Positions 51,777 to 62,036 are shown, numbered from the stretch's first letter. The stretch is DNA of 64,000 nucleotides from JAFGPS01 sp964628465 (GCA_964628465.1 CAZVOA010000011.1:24687-88686), one strand, 5' to 3'. Notes: a model not told the origin generated them from the sequence alone. A program made the numbers and translations.

Positions 51777-53822
51777 ATGTATTCTGGAAAAATAAAACAA
51801 TTTTTCACATTATTATTCACTTCTGTAATTTGCGCCAATTTCGCGTTTGCACAAAGCCATCCATTTTCGGTTCACGACATGCTTGCAATGGATCGAATCG
51901 CCGAACCACAGGTATCTCCTGATGAGCAGTGGATTGTCTTTACCCTTCGCAAAACAGATTTGGAAGCGAATAAAGGCCGCACTGATTTATGGTTAATCGG
52001 AACTGACGGTAAAAACCTGACTCAAATTACAACACATCCGGACGCTGATTTTAATCCAGTCTGGTCAAGTGATGGCAAAACAATATTCTTTATTTCAACA
52101 CGTTCAGGCTCGTCTCAGGTCTGGAAAATTCGCAAAGACGGCGGCGAAGCACAGCAGGTAACTGATGAGCCGCTCGATGTCGCAAATCTTATCATAAGCC
52201 CCGACGGAAACTATATAGCCTTTACAATGGAAGTCTTTCCTCGCTCAACTCCCGAAGCAACAAAAGAAAAACTTGATTCAATCGAAAAAAGCAAATCGAC
52301 AGGCATAATTTATGAAAACATTTTCGTAAGACACTGGGACACATGGAAGGACGGCCGACGCTCTCATCTTTTTGTGATGCCGTCCGAAGGCGGTAAAGCT
52401 GTCGATGTAATGCCAATCATGGATGCCGACACACCCTCCAAGCCATTCGGCGGCGCAGAGGAATTTACATTTACTCCCGATGGCAAAAGTATTGTATTCA
52501 CAGCTCGAAATGTTGGCTCTGAAGAAGCGTGGTCAACAGATTTTGATTTGTACATTTCACCTTTAACCGGAACAGAGAATCCAAAATGCCTTACCGAATC
52601 AAACGAAGCATGGGATACGAATCCGGTTTTCTCTCTCGACGGTAAAACTCTCGCTTATCTTGCGATGGAAAGACCCGGTTACGAATCAGATAAATTCAGA
52701 ATCATATTGCAGCAATGGCCGGAAGGAGAAAAGCGAGTTCTTACCGAAAACTGGGACAGGAGCGCATCTTCAATATGTTTTTCTGAAGACGGCCAAACAA
52801 TTTACACAACCGCCGCAAATCTTGGACAAGTTTCACTGTTCGCAATAGATACAAACTCAGGCCTGGTGAAAACCCTCGTAAAAGATGGAACAATTAGTTC
52901 TCCTTCAGTTGCAGGGCAAAAGGTTATCTATGCTATGAATAATTTATCATCACCAACAGAACTTTTTTCAGTCGATAAGGACGGCGGCAATTTCAAGCAT
53001 ATCACAAACATTAATAAGGACAAAACAGCCGCTGCAGGCATGGGCGAATACGAACAATTCACGTTCAAAGGCTGGAACGATGAAACTGTATATTGCTATA
53101 TCGTCAAGCCCGCCGATTTCGATTCGAGCAAAAAATATCCGGTCGCGTTTCTCATTCACGGCGGTCCGCAAGGCTCGTTCGGAAACAATTTTCATTACCG
53201 CTGGAATCCGCAAGCCTACGCGGGAGCGGGTTATGCGGTAGTCATGGTAGATTTTCATGGTTCAACCGGTTACGGCCAGAAATTTTGCGATTCAATACGC
53301 GGCGACTGGGGTGGAAAACCTCTCGTGGATTTACAGAAAGGCCTCGCCGCGGCACTTGAGCGTTATCCATGGATGAACGGCGACAAAGTCGGCGCTCTCG
53401 GCGCTTCGTTCGGCGGCTACATGATTAACTGGATAGAAGGAAACTGGCCGGACAGATTTAAATGCATGGTAAACCATGATGGCAATCTCGATGAACGCAT
53501 GGCGTATTTCGATACTGAGGAACTATGGTTCCCGGAATGGGACCATAAAGGCACACCGTGGGAAAATCCCGAAGGATACGAAAAACACAATCCGGTCAAT
53601 TTCGTGAAGAACTGGAAAACACCCATGCTCGTAATCCACAGCGGCCATGATTTCCGAGTAGCAGACACACAAGGCTTAGGAACATTCAACGCCCTCCAGC
53701 GCCTCGGAATTCCAAGCAAGTTGTTGTACTTCCCCGACGAAAGCCACTGGGTCCAAAAACCAGCCAACTCAATCCAATGGCACGAAACAGTAATAAACTG
53801 GCTCGACCAATGGCTGAAATAA
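51777..53822 (+). CDS. Exported S9-family prolyl-oligopeptidase-type peptidase
   Basis: This 681-aa protein has a signal peptide ending ANFAFAQ. Residues ~30-400 form a beta-propeller with TolB/PD40 repeats (PQVSPDEQWIVFTLRK, FNPVWSSDGKTIFFIST, FTFTPDGKSIVFTARN). The C-terminal alpha/beta-hydrolase domain has HGGPQGSFGNNFHYRWN, the nucleophile Ser in GALGASFGGYM, the Asp in HSGHDFRVAD and the His in DESHWVQKP. Such enzymes (acylaminoacyl-peptidase or DPP-like) cleave short peptides, here probably outside the cytoplasm. Confidence 0.93.
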   Translation: MYSGKIKQFFTLLFTSVICANFAFAQSHPFSVHDMLAMDRIAEPQVSPDEQWIVFTLRKTDLEANKGRTDLWLIGTDGKNLTQITTHPDADFNPVWSSDGKTIFFISTRSGSSQVWKIRKDGGEAQQVTDEPLDVANLIISPDGNYIAFTMEVFPRSTPEATKEKLDSIEKSKSTGIIYENIFVRHWDTWKDGRRSHLFVMPSEGGKAVDVMPIMDADTPSKPFGGAEEFTFTPDGKSIVFTARNVGSEEAWSTDFDLYISPLTGTENPKCLTESNEAWDTNPVFSLDGKTLAYLAMERPGYESDKFRIILQQWPEGEKRVLTENWDRSASSICFSEDGQTIYTTAANLGQVSLFAIDTNSGLVKTLVKDGTISSPSVAGQKVIYAMNNLSSPTELFSVDKDGGNFKHITNINKDKTAAAGMGEYEQFTFKGWNDETVYCYIVKPADFDSSKKYPVAFLIHGGPQGSFGNNFHYRWNPQAYAGAGYAVVMVDFHGSTGYGQKFCDSIRGDWGGKPLVDLQKGLAAALERYPWMNGDKVGALGASFGGYMINWIEGNWPDRFKCMVNHDGNLDERMAYFDTEELWFPEWDHKGTPWENPEGYEKHNPVNFVKNWKTPMLVIHSGHDFRVADTQGLGTFNALQRLGIPSKLLYFPDESHWVQKPANSIQWHETVINWLDQWLK

Positions 53823-53824
53823 AA

Positions 53825-55525
53825 TTAACTGGTTAGTAATTCGAATTCCTCGGCACTTAGGGATTGTCTTAGTTTTTGCAGGGCGATAAGCTCTATCTGG
53901 CGGATTCGTTCTTTGCTTAAATCCAGTTCCTGACCTATTTCGACCAAGGTTTTTATTTTCTTTCTTATTGGCGTACCCAAAAGGCCGAACCTGTGAAGAA
54001 TAATATACTGTTCACGTTCATCCAGGTTATCTTTAATAACTTTCGCCAGGCTTTTGTGCGTTCTTTCGATTACAGCAAAATCTATATCTGCTTCCCCAGT
54101 GTGCATTTCACGCTGGATATTTGCTATCGAAGCCGCCCTGACCTTATCAATTCTTTCGAACAATTCCGGCACTTTCTGCGCAAAATCCTTGGTTATCGTC
54201 CAAGTCACAAACGTACCAAAACGAGAGCCTTTGGTATAATCGAATTTCTCAACCGCGTTCATCAGTGAAAAATTACCCTCGCTAATCAAATCAGACAAGC
54301 TTACTCGTGCCGAAGTATGCTTGCGGGCAATGGTTACGACAAGCGGAAGATTCGCTTCTATAATTCGTCTTTTTATTTCATCCGCTTCGGTTAAATAAGA
54401 TTCAATCTGGGTAAGTTTCCGGCCTGAAACACGTGTCAAAGATAAACCGATACGGCTTTTATCAGCTAAATATTTGAGGTAGTTATATCTTCGGAATAAC
54501 TCAATTTCATTATCCCTGTTCAGCATTGGCACATCTTTCAGAGTTTGCAGATATTCAGGAAGCGAATGGTCCGACAAATCGACAAATCTCAAGTCGGCTT
54601 GAGCCGCAGGCCAAATATCGGCAAGTGTCCTGCTCAAAAACTTCTCATTGGCGTTCTCATCGAGAAATTCTTCGCTTGAAATAAACTCAATTTTCCTGGC
54701 ATGGAGTAATTTTGCCCTTTTCGTATTAATTATTCTGTATATCGAGCTTTTATTCCGGCTGAAACGTTCCATTAAATCTTTTATATTTGTACCCTGCTTG
54801 TAAAGACGATAAACTTCAGCAGCCTGTGCCGGGTCGATTGCACCTGCTGATTTCCGAAGATTTACTTTCTTTTGCGGATTCGCTTTTTCATAATCATTCA
54901 GCGTATATCTGATTGTCTCGAAGCATCTGCCCGTACTGGAACTGATTTTTTGGATTATCTGGTGACGCGAGAGCTTTGTATTGGCTGAAAGTCTCTGGGC
55001 CTTTTGAATAATCTGTTTTTTTTCCTGAATCGTAAGTCTTTGAAATTTTTCGGCTTTTCCAACTAAACCAGGATGTGACTGAATAAATTGATCTACGGAA
55101 GATTGAAGAAAACCAAAACGCCGAGTTCCTTTTTTAAAAATGAATTTTTCGCCAATCAAACCGAATTTCCGCCAGCGGTATATAGTTTTCATTGTTACTT
55201 TAAAAGTCTCGGCAAGCTCTTCATAGGTATAAACTTTCTCGTTTACCTCAGGTAATGTCCTGGCAATTTGGCCTGAGAGTTTGGATATAAAAATACGAAG
55301 GTCCTCAAGTAAGTTTTCTCCCTTTATAATCTCGCTGCCGATAGCACTTTTAAGCTGAAAGCCTGTAATGCGAAAACAAACAAACTCGAACGGATATTCC
55401 CTGTCTTTTTCAATAATACTAAATAACTCTTCGGCGGCGTCGAGCTGTTTTCTTCTTTTCTCCTGCGGCGTAAATTTGAGTTGCCGCAGTAACTGGGCTA
55501 AACTTGGACTACTTATTTTTCGCAT
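53825..55525 (-). CDS. Unusual sigma-70-family factor with N-terminal HTH domains
   Basis: This 566-aa protein ends like a primary-type sigma factor. Region 1.2/2 runs from DVPMLNRDNEIELFRRYNYL (331-350), through EANLPLVVTIARKHT (390-404) and SLSDLISEGNFSLMNAVEKF (409-428), to FGTFVTWTITKDFAQ. Region 4 (503-556) includes ILHRFGL, LVEIGQELDLSKERIRQIE. The first 300 residues are extra: an excisionase/MerR-like HTH at 99-150 (YTYEELAETFKVTMKTIYRW), a second helical segment at ~185-215 and a resolvase-like HTH at ~236-270 (VYRLYKQGTNIKDLMERFSR). Region 3 is reduced. It is close after, and convergent with, the S9 peptidase. Confidence 0.82.
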   Translation of the reverse strand: MRKISSPSLAQLLRQLKFTPQEKRRKQLDAAEELFSIIEKDREYPFEFVCFRITGFQLKSAIGSEIIKGENLLEDLRIFISKLSGQIARTLPEVNEKVYTYEELAETFKVTMKTIYRWRKFGLIGEKFIFKKGTRRFGFLQSSVDQFIQSHPGLVGKAEKFQRLTIQEKKQIIQKAQRLSANTKLSRHQIIQKISSSTGRCFETIRYTLNDYEKANPQKKVNLRKSAGAIDPAQAAEVYRLYKQGTNIKDLMERFSRNKSSIYRIINTKRAKLLHARKIEFISSEEFLDENANEKFLSRTLADIWPAAQADLRFVDLSDHSLPEYLQTLKDVPMLNRDNEIELFRRYNYLKYLADKSRIGLSLTRVSGRKLTQIESYLTEADEIKRRIIEANLPLVVTIARKHTSARVSLSDLISEGNFSLMNAVEKFDYTKGSRFGTFVTWTITKDFAQKVPELFERIDKVRAASIANIQREMHTGEADIDFAVIERTHKSLAKVIKDNLDEREQYIILHRFGLLGTPIRKKIKTLVEIGQELDLSKERIRQIELIALQKLRQSLSAEEFELLTS

Positions 55526-55701
55526 AATTATTCAGTAAATACAAATAGCACTTTTTTATTAAGCAAGCAAGTAAATATTGCATGTTTAATATTTTTTAAG
55601 AATTAAAACGCGGGCGGTTTTCATGCGGAAAATAAAAAAGGGAGTCTATTTTATACAGGACTCCCATTAAGTTTCGTTATAGTAAATTCTATTATTAGAA
55701 T

Positions 55702-56028
55702 CTAATCAGGAAATAAATCTATCATAGCCGGTTCTACATGCACTTCATTTTTCTCGATTTGCTGCGGCTCTGCCACTTTTCTATACCCCAGAGCTTTGAC
55801 AACATCAAGTACCTCTGTCCAGGTAGGAAACGGCCTTGAATTCTTTTGCTTATACTCATCGATAGCCATCAGGAAATCAAACTGCTCCTGGGTCATCTGA
55901 CCTTCTTCAGCGGATTTACGTTCCTCTGTAAGTCTTCTTCCCGGCCCTCTTCTTCTGTCAAGACCTAAACGTCTATCAACAATAGTTTGCCTTCTCTCAA
56001 TCTTTATCTCTTTGGGTTTAACTGTCAT
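55702..56028 (-). CDS. Small Arg-rich protein of unknown function
   Basis: This 108-aa protein starts after a good GGAGG (8 nt spacing). The N-terminal third is highly basic (IERRQTIVDRRLGLDRRRGP, GRRLTEERK), probably disordered or nucleic-acid binding. The rest has FDFLMAIDEYKQKNSRPFPT, WTEVLDVVKALGYRKV, a short helical motif that resembles winged-helix parts, and an acidic end. No family was recognised. It lies upstream of, and in the same direction as, the sigma-factor gene. Confidence 0.75.
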   Translation of the reverse strand: MTVKPKEIKIERRQTIVDRRLGLDRRRGPGRRLTEERKSAEEGQMTQEQFDFLMAIDEYKQKNSRPFPTWTEVLDVVKALGYRKVAEPQQIEKNEVHVEPAMIDLFPD

Positions 56029-56126
56029 GTTTGTCCTCCAGTCCTCGTTCAGTGTAGGTTATATCTCGTGTAATAATGACATTAATGATATTCAGTTATC
56101 ATTCACAACGCATATTTGCCTGTAAA

Positions 56127-56465
56127 TTAATATTCATCATCAAATAAATCCGCGTCAAAATCCGCGTCGTTGTCATCATCCAGGGCAAAATCATAAAAAT
56201 CATCATATGCCTGCTGAGATTCTATAACTACATGAGCCTCGTCAATATATTCTTCGGGAACCATGACAGCTATTTCACTGCTGCTTTCATCATCATCAGC
56301 ACGCTCCTGCTCGCTTATAACAACCGGAATATCATTATTATCAAGCAATTGTTTATATTCCAGCGCCTGCCCTGTATCCTCTGCAAAAACAGCAACCACA
56401 TATCCCTCTATATTTACATGTGATTTGTTAATTTTTTTTGAACGTCTTGACATTTTTTTCTCCAA
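56127..56465 (-). CDS. Small acidic DUF2007-like protein
   Basis: This 112-aa protein has GGAG upstream of its ATG. After a basic start, YVVAVFAEDTGQALEYKQLL, DNNDIPVVISEQERA and EIAVMVPEEYIDEAHVVIES follow the DUF2007 pattern (a small ferredoxin-like domain proposed to act in signalling). The last 25 residues are nearly all Asp, Glu, Tyr and Phe. Function is unknown. Confidence 0.75.
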   Translation of the reverse strand: MEKKMSRRSKKINKSHVNIEGYVVAVFAEDTGQALEYKQLLDNNDIPVVISEQERADDDESSSEIAVMVPEEYIDEAHVVIESQQAYDDFYDFALDDDNDADFDADLFDDEY

Positions 56466-57152
56466 ATACTTAATCTTAATTAATTATCGGTCCCTGAGTC
56501 CGATTCTTTTTTCATTATTTCTATTGTTAAATAACTTCTATCTTTATTTCTTTTATATACTCATAATCATGAATTCGTATTGTTTTCGTCAAATTAATAC
56601 AGGTCAATAATGAAAATTTATTTATTCTAAGGAAAAAAATGAAAAAGGTGAATGTAAGCCTAAAAAGCGCTTATATGAGCAAAAAAAATTTTATCCTTTA
56701 GCAAATAATCTTATTATCATTTTGTATGATTTTATTTGTTTTTTTGCATTTTTTTGTTGCAACTCTTTTGTACATATGTAATAACATCAATAGTTTTGGT
56801 TTTGCCTTGAGCATTTGTGACTAAAGCTATTTTTTAGAGAACAGGCAGTTTCGCTTTTCAAGCGTCTGGACTGCTTGTTTTGTGTTATATCTTAAGGGTG
56901 AATAAAAGCATTATTAGTATGAATTTCTGGTGTTTTAAAAATATTTTTTGAACTAAAGTCACCTAAAATCCCGATTTATACTTATAGTACAGGAGTAAAT
57001 GCTTTATAATTTCAAAAAATTGATTAAGGTAACTTTTTTTCCTGCCGATAATGATATTATTGGCCGTTTGTTTTATATTTTCGTTTTAATAACATAAGCC
57101 TGAAATTAGAAAACTATTTTATTAAACATTATAATCATTTATAGGTATTTTT
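56466..57152. other. AT-rich intergenic region with a nested hairpin
   Basis: This 687-bp divergent gap precedes the glucan module. It holds a nested hairpin at 56840-56879 and a TATAAT-like box at about 57128. TTTTGTACATATGTAATA near 56768 resembles other GTAC motifs in the window. No gene was seen. Confidence 0.45.
56840..56879 (+). terminator. Nested hairpin, terminator-like
   Basis: AACAGGCAGT (56840-56849) pairs with ACTGCTTGTT (56870-56879) with one G-U, and encloses a CGCTT/AAGCG hairpin (52-56 with 60-64 of 568xx). It is followed by TTGTG after TTTT. No gene ends upstream on this strand, so it may end an unseen small RNA. Confidence 0.4.
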
Positions 57153-58454
57153 ATGAAAATATTCATGTTGGGTTGGGAGTTTCCGCCATTCATCAGCGGT
57201 GGCCTTGGTACGGCCTGCTATGGCCTTACAAAAGCAATGGACCAACTTGGCATGCAAGTGACGTTTGTCCTGCCAAAAGCGGTTGACAGCAAATATACAT
57301 CACATGTAAAATTACTGTCCCCCTGCTCACATGCCTCGCAGGCTGTAAGTTATGAAACACAGGAATTAAAAAATGTTAAATTCCGCTCTTTAGATTCTGT
57401 TTTGCAGCCTTATTCGACACCTGAAACATATCAAAAACAAATCGAAGAAATTTTAAGACAGAAAAAAATATTGTTCGGTGACAAAAATGTCTTATCAAAT
57501 CATTCAACGAATTCAACAGATTACAGCCAGGATATGTACACAGAAATTCATCGATATGCCGCCATGGCCGCGGAATTATCTATGGATGAAGATTTCGACA
57601 TTATTCATGCTCACGACTGGATGACTTATCCGGCGGGTATCGCTGTTGCCGCGATAAGCAAAAAACCACTCGTCATACATGTACATTCAACTGAATTTGA
57701 CCGCAGCGGCGAACATGTCAACCAGATGATTTATGACATTGAACGCCTTGGTATGGAACGTGCCGATAAAATCATCGCGGTAAGTTATTTTACAAGAAAT
57801 ATTATCATTAGCAGATATGGCATAAGCGGCGACAAAGTCGAAGTTGTTTACAACGGAGTCGAAAGAATCGGTAACTGGTCGAATTTAACTGATACAGGAA
57901 TCAAAAAAGAGGAAAAAATTGTCCTTTTCTTAGGCCGAATTACAATGCAGAAAGGACCTGAATATTTCCTTCTCGCGGCAAAAAAAGTCCTGGAAGTTAT
58001 GAACGATGTAAAATTCGTTATGGCTGGCTCCGGTGATTTAATACATAAAACAATTGAAATGGCGGCACAGCTTGGTATCGGCCATAAAGTCCTTTTCACC
58101 GGCTTTCTCAGGGGCGAGGACGTTAAAAAAATCTATAAAATGGCGGATATTTATGTAATGCCGTCAGTTTCAGAGCCTTTCGGCATAGCTCCATTGGAAG
58201 CTCTTGACCATGATGTTCCAGTAATTATCAGCAAACAAAGCGGTGTTTCAGAAGTTTTAATGCATGCTTTGAAAGTTGATTTCTGGGATGTAAATGAAAT
58301 AGCAAATAAAATTATCGCTGTTTTGAAGTACCCGCCGCTCCAGATGACTTTGAGAAGTCATGGAAATTTTGAGGTAAGAAAGTTGCGATGGGTTGACGCG
58401 GCCGCTAAATGTGCTAAAATATATGAAGAAACCTTGGTCCCGGCAGGAGTATAA
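57153..58454 (+). CDS. GT4/GT5-type glycosyltransferase (glycogen-synthase-like)
   Basis: This 433-aa GT-B enzyme begins MKIFMLGWEFPPFISGGLGT, typical of glycogen/starch synthase-like N-domains that bind the acceptor. The C-domain has LFLGRITMQKGPEYFLLAAK and the EX7E-type EPFGIAPLEALDH, as in GT4 and GT5. DEDFDIIHAHDWMT is also characteristic. With GH57 and a debranching enzyme downstream it forms an alpha-glucan module, so chain elongation from a sugar nucleotide is its likely role. Confidence 0.9.
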   Translation: MKIFMLGWEFPPFISGGLGTACYGLTKAMDQLGMQVTFVLPKAVDSKYTSHVKLLSPCSHASQAVSYETQELKNVKFRSLDSVLQPYSTPETYQKQIEEILRQKKILFGDKNVLSNHSTNSTDYSQDMYTEIHRYAAMAAELSMDEDFDIIHAHDWMTYPAGIAVAAISKKPLVIHVHSTEFDRSGEHVNQMIYDIERLGMERADKIIAVSYFTRNIIISRYGISGDKVEVVYNGVERIGNWSNLTDTGIKKEEKIVLFLGRITMQKGPEYFLLAAKKVLEVMNDVKFVMAGSGDLIHKTIEMAAQLGIGHKVLFTGFLRGEDVKKIYKMADIYVMPSVSEPFGIAPLEALDHDVPVIISKQSGVSEVLMHALKVDFWDVNEIANKIIAVLKYPPLQMTLRSHGNFEVRKLRWVDAAAKCAKIYEETLVPAGV

Positions 58455-58532
58455 ACTCGCAAGACTTAATATGTCCTGTGTGGTTTGGTTATCTAACTAC
58501 ACAACACGATAATAGCAATACGGAAGTTGATT

Positions 58533-59858
58533 ATGTCATCTATATGTTTTTATTTTCAGGTTCATCAGCCTTACAGATTAAGACACTACACTGTATTTGA
58601 TAAGAACAGCGATTATTTTGACGACTATAAGAATGCTTCTATCTGCAGAAAGGTAGCCAACAAATGTTACCTCCCGGCCAATCGTTTACTTCTTGATGTA
58701 ATAAAACAAAATAAGGGTAAGTTTAAAATCTCTTATAGCATAACAGGCACACTTCTCGAACAGCTCGAACATTATGCGCCGGAAGTTCTAAGCACTTTCG
58801 ATGCGCTGGCACAAACTGGATGCGTAGAATTTCTGGCTGAAACTTATTATCACAGTCTCAGTTTCCTCTACTCAAGAAATGAATTTGCCGAGCAAATACA
58901 AAAACATACTCAAGCGATACAATATTATTTCGGGCAGACACCCAAAGTTTTCAGAAATACTGAATTAATTTACAATAATGACCTGGCACAATATATCGAA
59001 TCTCTGGGTCTTTTCGACGCGATTATAACAGAAGGCGCGGACCATATCTTAGGCTACAGAAGTCCGAACTTCGTTTATAAGCCAAATGGATGCCAAAAAC
59101 TCAAACTTTTATTGAAAAACTATTCACTTAGCGATGATATAGCTTTTAGATTTTCCAATCGCGACTGGGCACAATGGCCGCTGACTGCGGACAAATTCGC
59201 TAACTGGGTGAATAATGTCAATGGAAACGGCAATGTTGTAAATCTTTTTATGGATTATGAAACATTCGGCGAGCACCAGTGGGAAGATACAGGTATTTTC
59301 AATTTCATGCGTCATTTGCCTGAAAAAATACTGAAACATCCCGACAATAATTTCAAAACACCAAGCGAAGTAGCCAAAACTTATGATGCGGTAGGTACGA
59401 TTGATGTGACACAAATTATAAGCTGGGCTGATATGGAAAGAGACCTTTCCGCATGGTTAGGTAACGCGATGCAATCAAATGCGATACATGAGTTGTATCG
59501 TATTGAAAGCCACGTTAAGAATACACAGGATGAAAGATTGATTTCTGACTGGAGAAAATTACAGACCTCAGACCATTTCTATTATATGTGTACAAAGTAT
59601 TTCTCCGATGGTGATGTGCATAAGTATTTCAATCCTTATGATTCACCATATGAATCGTATATCAACTTTATGAATGTTCTTGATAATATGCACACCCGGC
59701 ATACAACGTTGGGAAATAAAGCGGCGAATAAAGCCACTGAAGTTAATAGCCCAAATCTATCCCAAGAAACTCATAAAGATAATAAAATTAAAATAGTTGA
59801 AACAAGGAACAAAAATAATACGAATTTTCAGGCTGCCGACAAAACCGTTAAGTCATAA
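58533..59858 (+). CDS. GH57-family alpha-amylase/4-alpha-glucanotransferase
   Basis: From the ATG at 58533 (GGAAG upstream) the product is 441 aa. GH57 landmarks: CFYFQVHQPYRLRHY at the N-terminus with the conserved HQP, SYSITGTLLEQLE, the nucleophile Glu in RNTELIYNNDLA, the acid Asp in MDYETFGEHQW, and WADMERDLSAWLGN. Products are usually alpha-1,4-glucan hydrolysis or transfer. The last ~45 residues are Asn/Lys-rich and probably disordered. No signal peptide is present, so it acts in the cytoplasm on stored glucan. Confidence 0.92.
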   Translation: MSSICFYFQVHQPYRLRHYTVFDKNSDYFDDYKNASICRKVANKCYLPANRLLLDVIKQNKGKFKISYSITGTLLEQLEHYAPEVLSTFDALAQTGCVEFLAETYYHSLSFLYSRNEFAEQIQKHTQAIQYYFGQTPKVFRNTELIYNNDLAQYIESLGLFDAIITEGADHILGYRSPNFVYKPNGCQKLKLLLKNYSLSDDIAFRFSNRDWAQWPLTADKFANWVNNVNGNGNVVNLFMDYETFGEHQWEDTGIFNFMRHLPEKILKHPDNNFKTPSEVAKTYDAVGTIDVTQIISWADMERDLSAWLGNAMQSNAIHELYRIESHVKNTQDERLISDWRKLQTSDHFYYMCTKYFSDGDVHKYFNPYDSPYESYINFMNVLDNMHTRHTTLGNKAANKATEVNSPNLSQETHKDNKIKIVETRNKNNTNFQAADKTVKS

Positions 59859-59911
59859 AAACGATACATGGCTGTTTCGCGATAAATTATTGGTATAAAT
59901 GGAGTTATACT

Positions 59912-62014
59912 GTGCTGACACTGCAAAACAAATACAATAAGAATCCCTTATTAATATCAACTACAAACCAGTCCATCGAAAATCTTTTGAACAGGCAATG
60001 GCTTTTAACAAACGGATTCGGCGGCTACGCTTCTTCTTCTATCTCTGGATGCAATACGAGCAGTTATCACGGCTTGCTGATAGGAGCGCTCAATCCGCCG
60101 GTAAAAAGAGTAATGGCTCTTTCAACTTTCGTTGATACAGTCGTGTGCGGCGGAAAAGCATATAATCTCACACCATGCGAATTTCCTGATAAATTTGATA
60201 CTGAAGGTTTCGCGTATTTAAGGCGATTCAGTAAAGATTTTGGGGTACATTTTTACTATGAGATTGCCGATAGCGGCGTAAAATTAAAAAAATCTATCTA
60301 TCTTCTTCGTGACGCCGATACAGTCGCGATAGTTTATGATTTCACCGACATCAACTCACCTGTTGAATTTTACTGCCGACCTTTGGCCGGTCTTCGCGAC
60401 TTCCATTCGATACAAAAATCGAGTCAACCTTTATATTCAATTCCAATAGAGAACGGCGTATCGGTTAAAAAACATGACCCGGATGGTTGCGAGTTAATTT
60501 TAACTTCCCCTGACGCTGAATTCATTGAAGAACAGCAATGGTGGTTCAACTTCACTTATCGTGATAATCAGGAAAGAGGATTGAATCACATGGAAGATTT
60601 ATGGACGCCTGGATTTTTCAAGAGCTGGATAGATACACCTTCGCAAGTTGTACTATGGGCAAGCCTCCTGCCCTATAATCATTCCTGTAAAAATCTGCCG
60701 ATCCATCATGATATTCAGGCCGAAATTGAAGATTTGCAAAGTTATCACGAAAATCTTACTGCAACAATAGAAAAAACCAGCAGCGACATCCCCCTGCTTG
60801 ATAATGGCAAAATAACGATTCCTCATTCGTTCATTGATGAAACTTTGTCCATTGCCGCCGACCAGTTTGTCGCTAAAAGAAACAAGGATGACATTCCAAG
60901 AACAACAATCATCGCCGGCTACCCCTGGTTCATGGACTGGGGCAGAGATGCTTTTATTTCGATGCCCGGTTTACTGTTTTCTACCGGCAGATTCGATGAA
61001 GCAAAGTCTGTTTTGACTACTTTCGCGTCCGCGTTGTACAAAGGAATGATTCCATCACGTTTCGATGACGACAACAATACCGCCTGCTTCAACAGCGTTG
61101 ATGCCTCATTATGGTTTATTAACGCCGCGTTTCAATATTTTCATGCAACTAACGACAGTAAAACTTTCATAAAGAGATTGCTTCCTTCCATAGAAGAAAT
61201 CGTCAACGCTTATGAAAATGGAACACGTTTTGATATTCACGCGGACATTGACGGCCTTATAACCGCTGGCAGCCCAAATACTCAATTAACCTGGATGGAC
61301 GCGAAATATGATGGCGTAGCGTTTACTCCGAGATATGGAAAAGCTGTTGAGATTAACGCTCTCTGGTATAACAACCTTTGCCTGCTTGCGAATTTCTATT
61401 CGGAACAGGCCCAGAAAAGCAAAACACCTCACAAGGAAACTAAAAAAGCAAAATTTTATCAGGAAATGGCAGAAGATGTAAAAACAAGCTTCCGCAGCGT
61501 TTTCTGGAACGAAAAACTGAATTACCTGAATGACTGCATCACAACCGAAGGAATAGTCGATGATGACCTCAGACCAAACCAGATTTACGCGGTTTCACTT
61601 GATTATTCACCATTATCAACCGAACAGCAAAAAGCTGTTGTAAAAGCCGTTCAGGAAAATCTCCTCACACCTTACGGCCTGCGATCATTAAATACTTCAG
61701 CAGAGAACTACAAAGGCAAATACACCGGTCCGCAAAGATACAGGGACGAGGCTTATCATCAGGGAACAGTATGGGCATTTTTGATTGGCCCGTTCATAGA
61801 CAGCTTCCTGAGAGTCAACGAATTCTCCTACGAAAGCAGAAGAAAAGCAGAAGAAATGATCGAGCCTTTACTGAAACACTTGATTGAAGATAGCTGCATC
61901 GGAAGCGTATCAGAAATTTTCGACGGCGACCCACCCCACTATCCCAAAGGCTGCTTCGCCCAGGCATGGAGCGTAGCCGAACTATTCAGAGCCTATAAAC
62001 TCATAACCGGTTAA
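59912..62014 (+). CDS. Glycogen debranching enzyme (amylo-alpha-1,6-glucosidase)
   Basis: This 700-aa protein starts with GTG (GGAG 7 nt upstream). The N-terminal GDE_N-type beta-sandwich (QWLLTNGFGGYASSSISGCN, SSYHGLLIGAL) leads to a GH133-type (alpha/alpha)6 barrel with PWFMDWGRDAFISMPGLL, NSVDASLWFINAAF, LTWMDAKYDGVAFTPRYGK, AVEINALWYNNL and DEAYHQGTVWAFLIGPF. It removes alpha-1,6 branch residues of glycogen. The GT-GH57-GDE order matches modules known in Bacteroidetes and other phyla. Confidence 0.94.
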   Translation: MLTLQNKYNKNPLLISTTNQSIENLLNRQWLLTNGFGGYASSSISGCNTSSYHGLLIGALNPPVKRVMALSTFVDTVVCGGKAYNLTPCEFPDKFDTEGFAYLRRFSKDFGVHFYYEIADSGVKLKKSIYLLRDADTVAIVYDFTDINSPVEFYCRPLAGLRDFHSIQKSSQPLYSIPIENGVSVKKHDPDGCELILTSPDAEFIEEQQWWFNFTYRDNQERGLNHMEDLWTPGFFKSWIDTPSQVVLWASLLPYNHSCKNLPIHHDIQAEIEDLQSYHENLTATIEKTSSDIPLLDNGKITIPHSFIDETLSIAADQFVAKRNKDDIPRTTIIAGYPWFMDWGRDAFISMPGLLFSTGRFDEAKSVLTTFASALYKGMIPSRFDDDNNTACFNSVDASLWFINAAFQYFHATNDSKTFIKRLLPSIEEIVNAYENGTRFDIHADIDGLITAGSPNTQLTWMDAKYDGVAFTPRYGKAVEINALWYNNLCLLANFYSEQAQKSKTPHKETKKAKFYQEMAEDVKTSFRSVFWNEKLNYLNDCITTEGIVDDDLRPNQIYAVSLDYSPLSTEQQKAVVKAVQENLLTPYGLRSLNTSAENYKGKYTGPQRYRDEAYHQGTVWAFLIGPFIDSFLRVNEFSYESRRKAEEMIEPLLKHLIEDSCIGSVSEIFDGDPPHYPKGCFAQAWSVAELFRAYKLITG

Positions 62015-62036
62015 TATTCTGTACTCTTGTTTTCCA

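Noticed and set aside
21795..56790. GTAC-type motifs (TGTACAAAAGTACA near 21797, TGTACAAAATGATACA at the DUF72 start, TTTTGTACATATGTAA near 56768) as one regulon operator
   Set aside because: They differ in spacing and the DUF72 copy lies inside coding sequence; not enough for a shared site.
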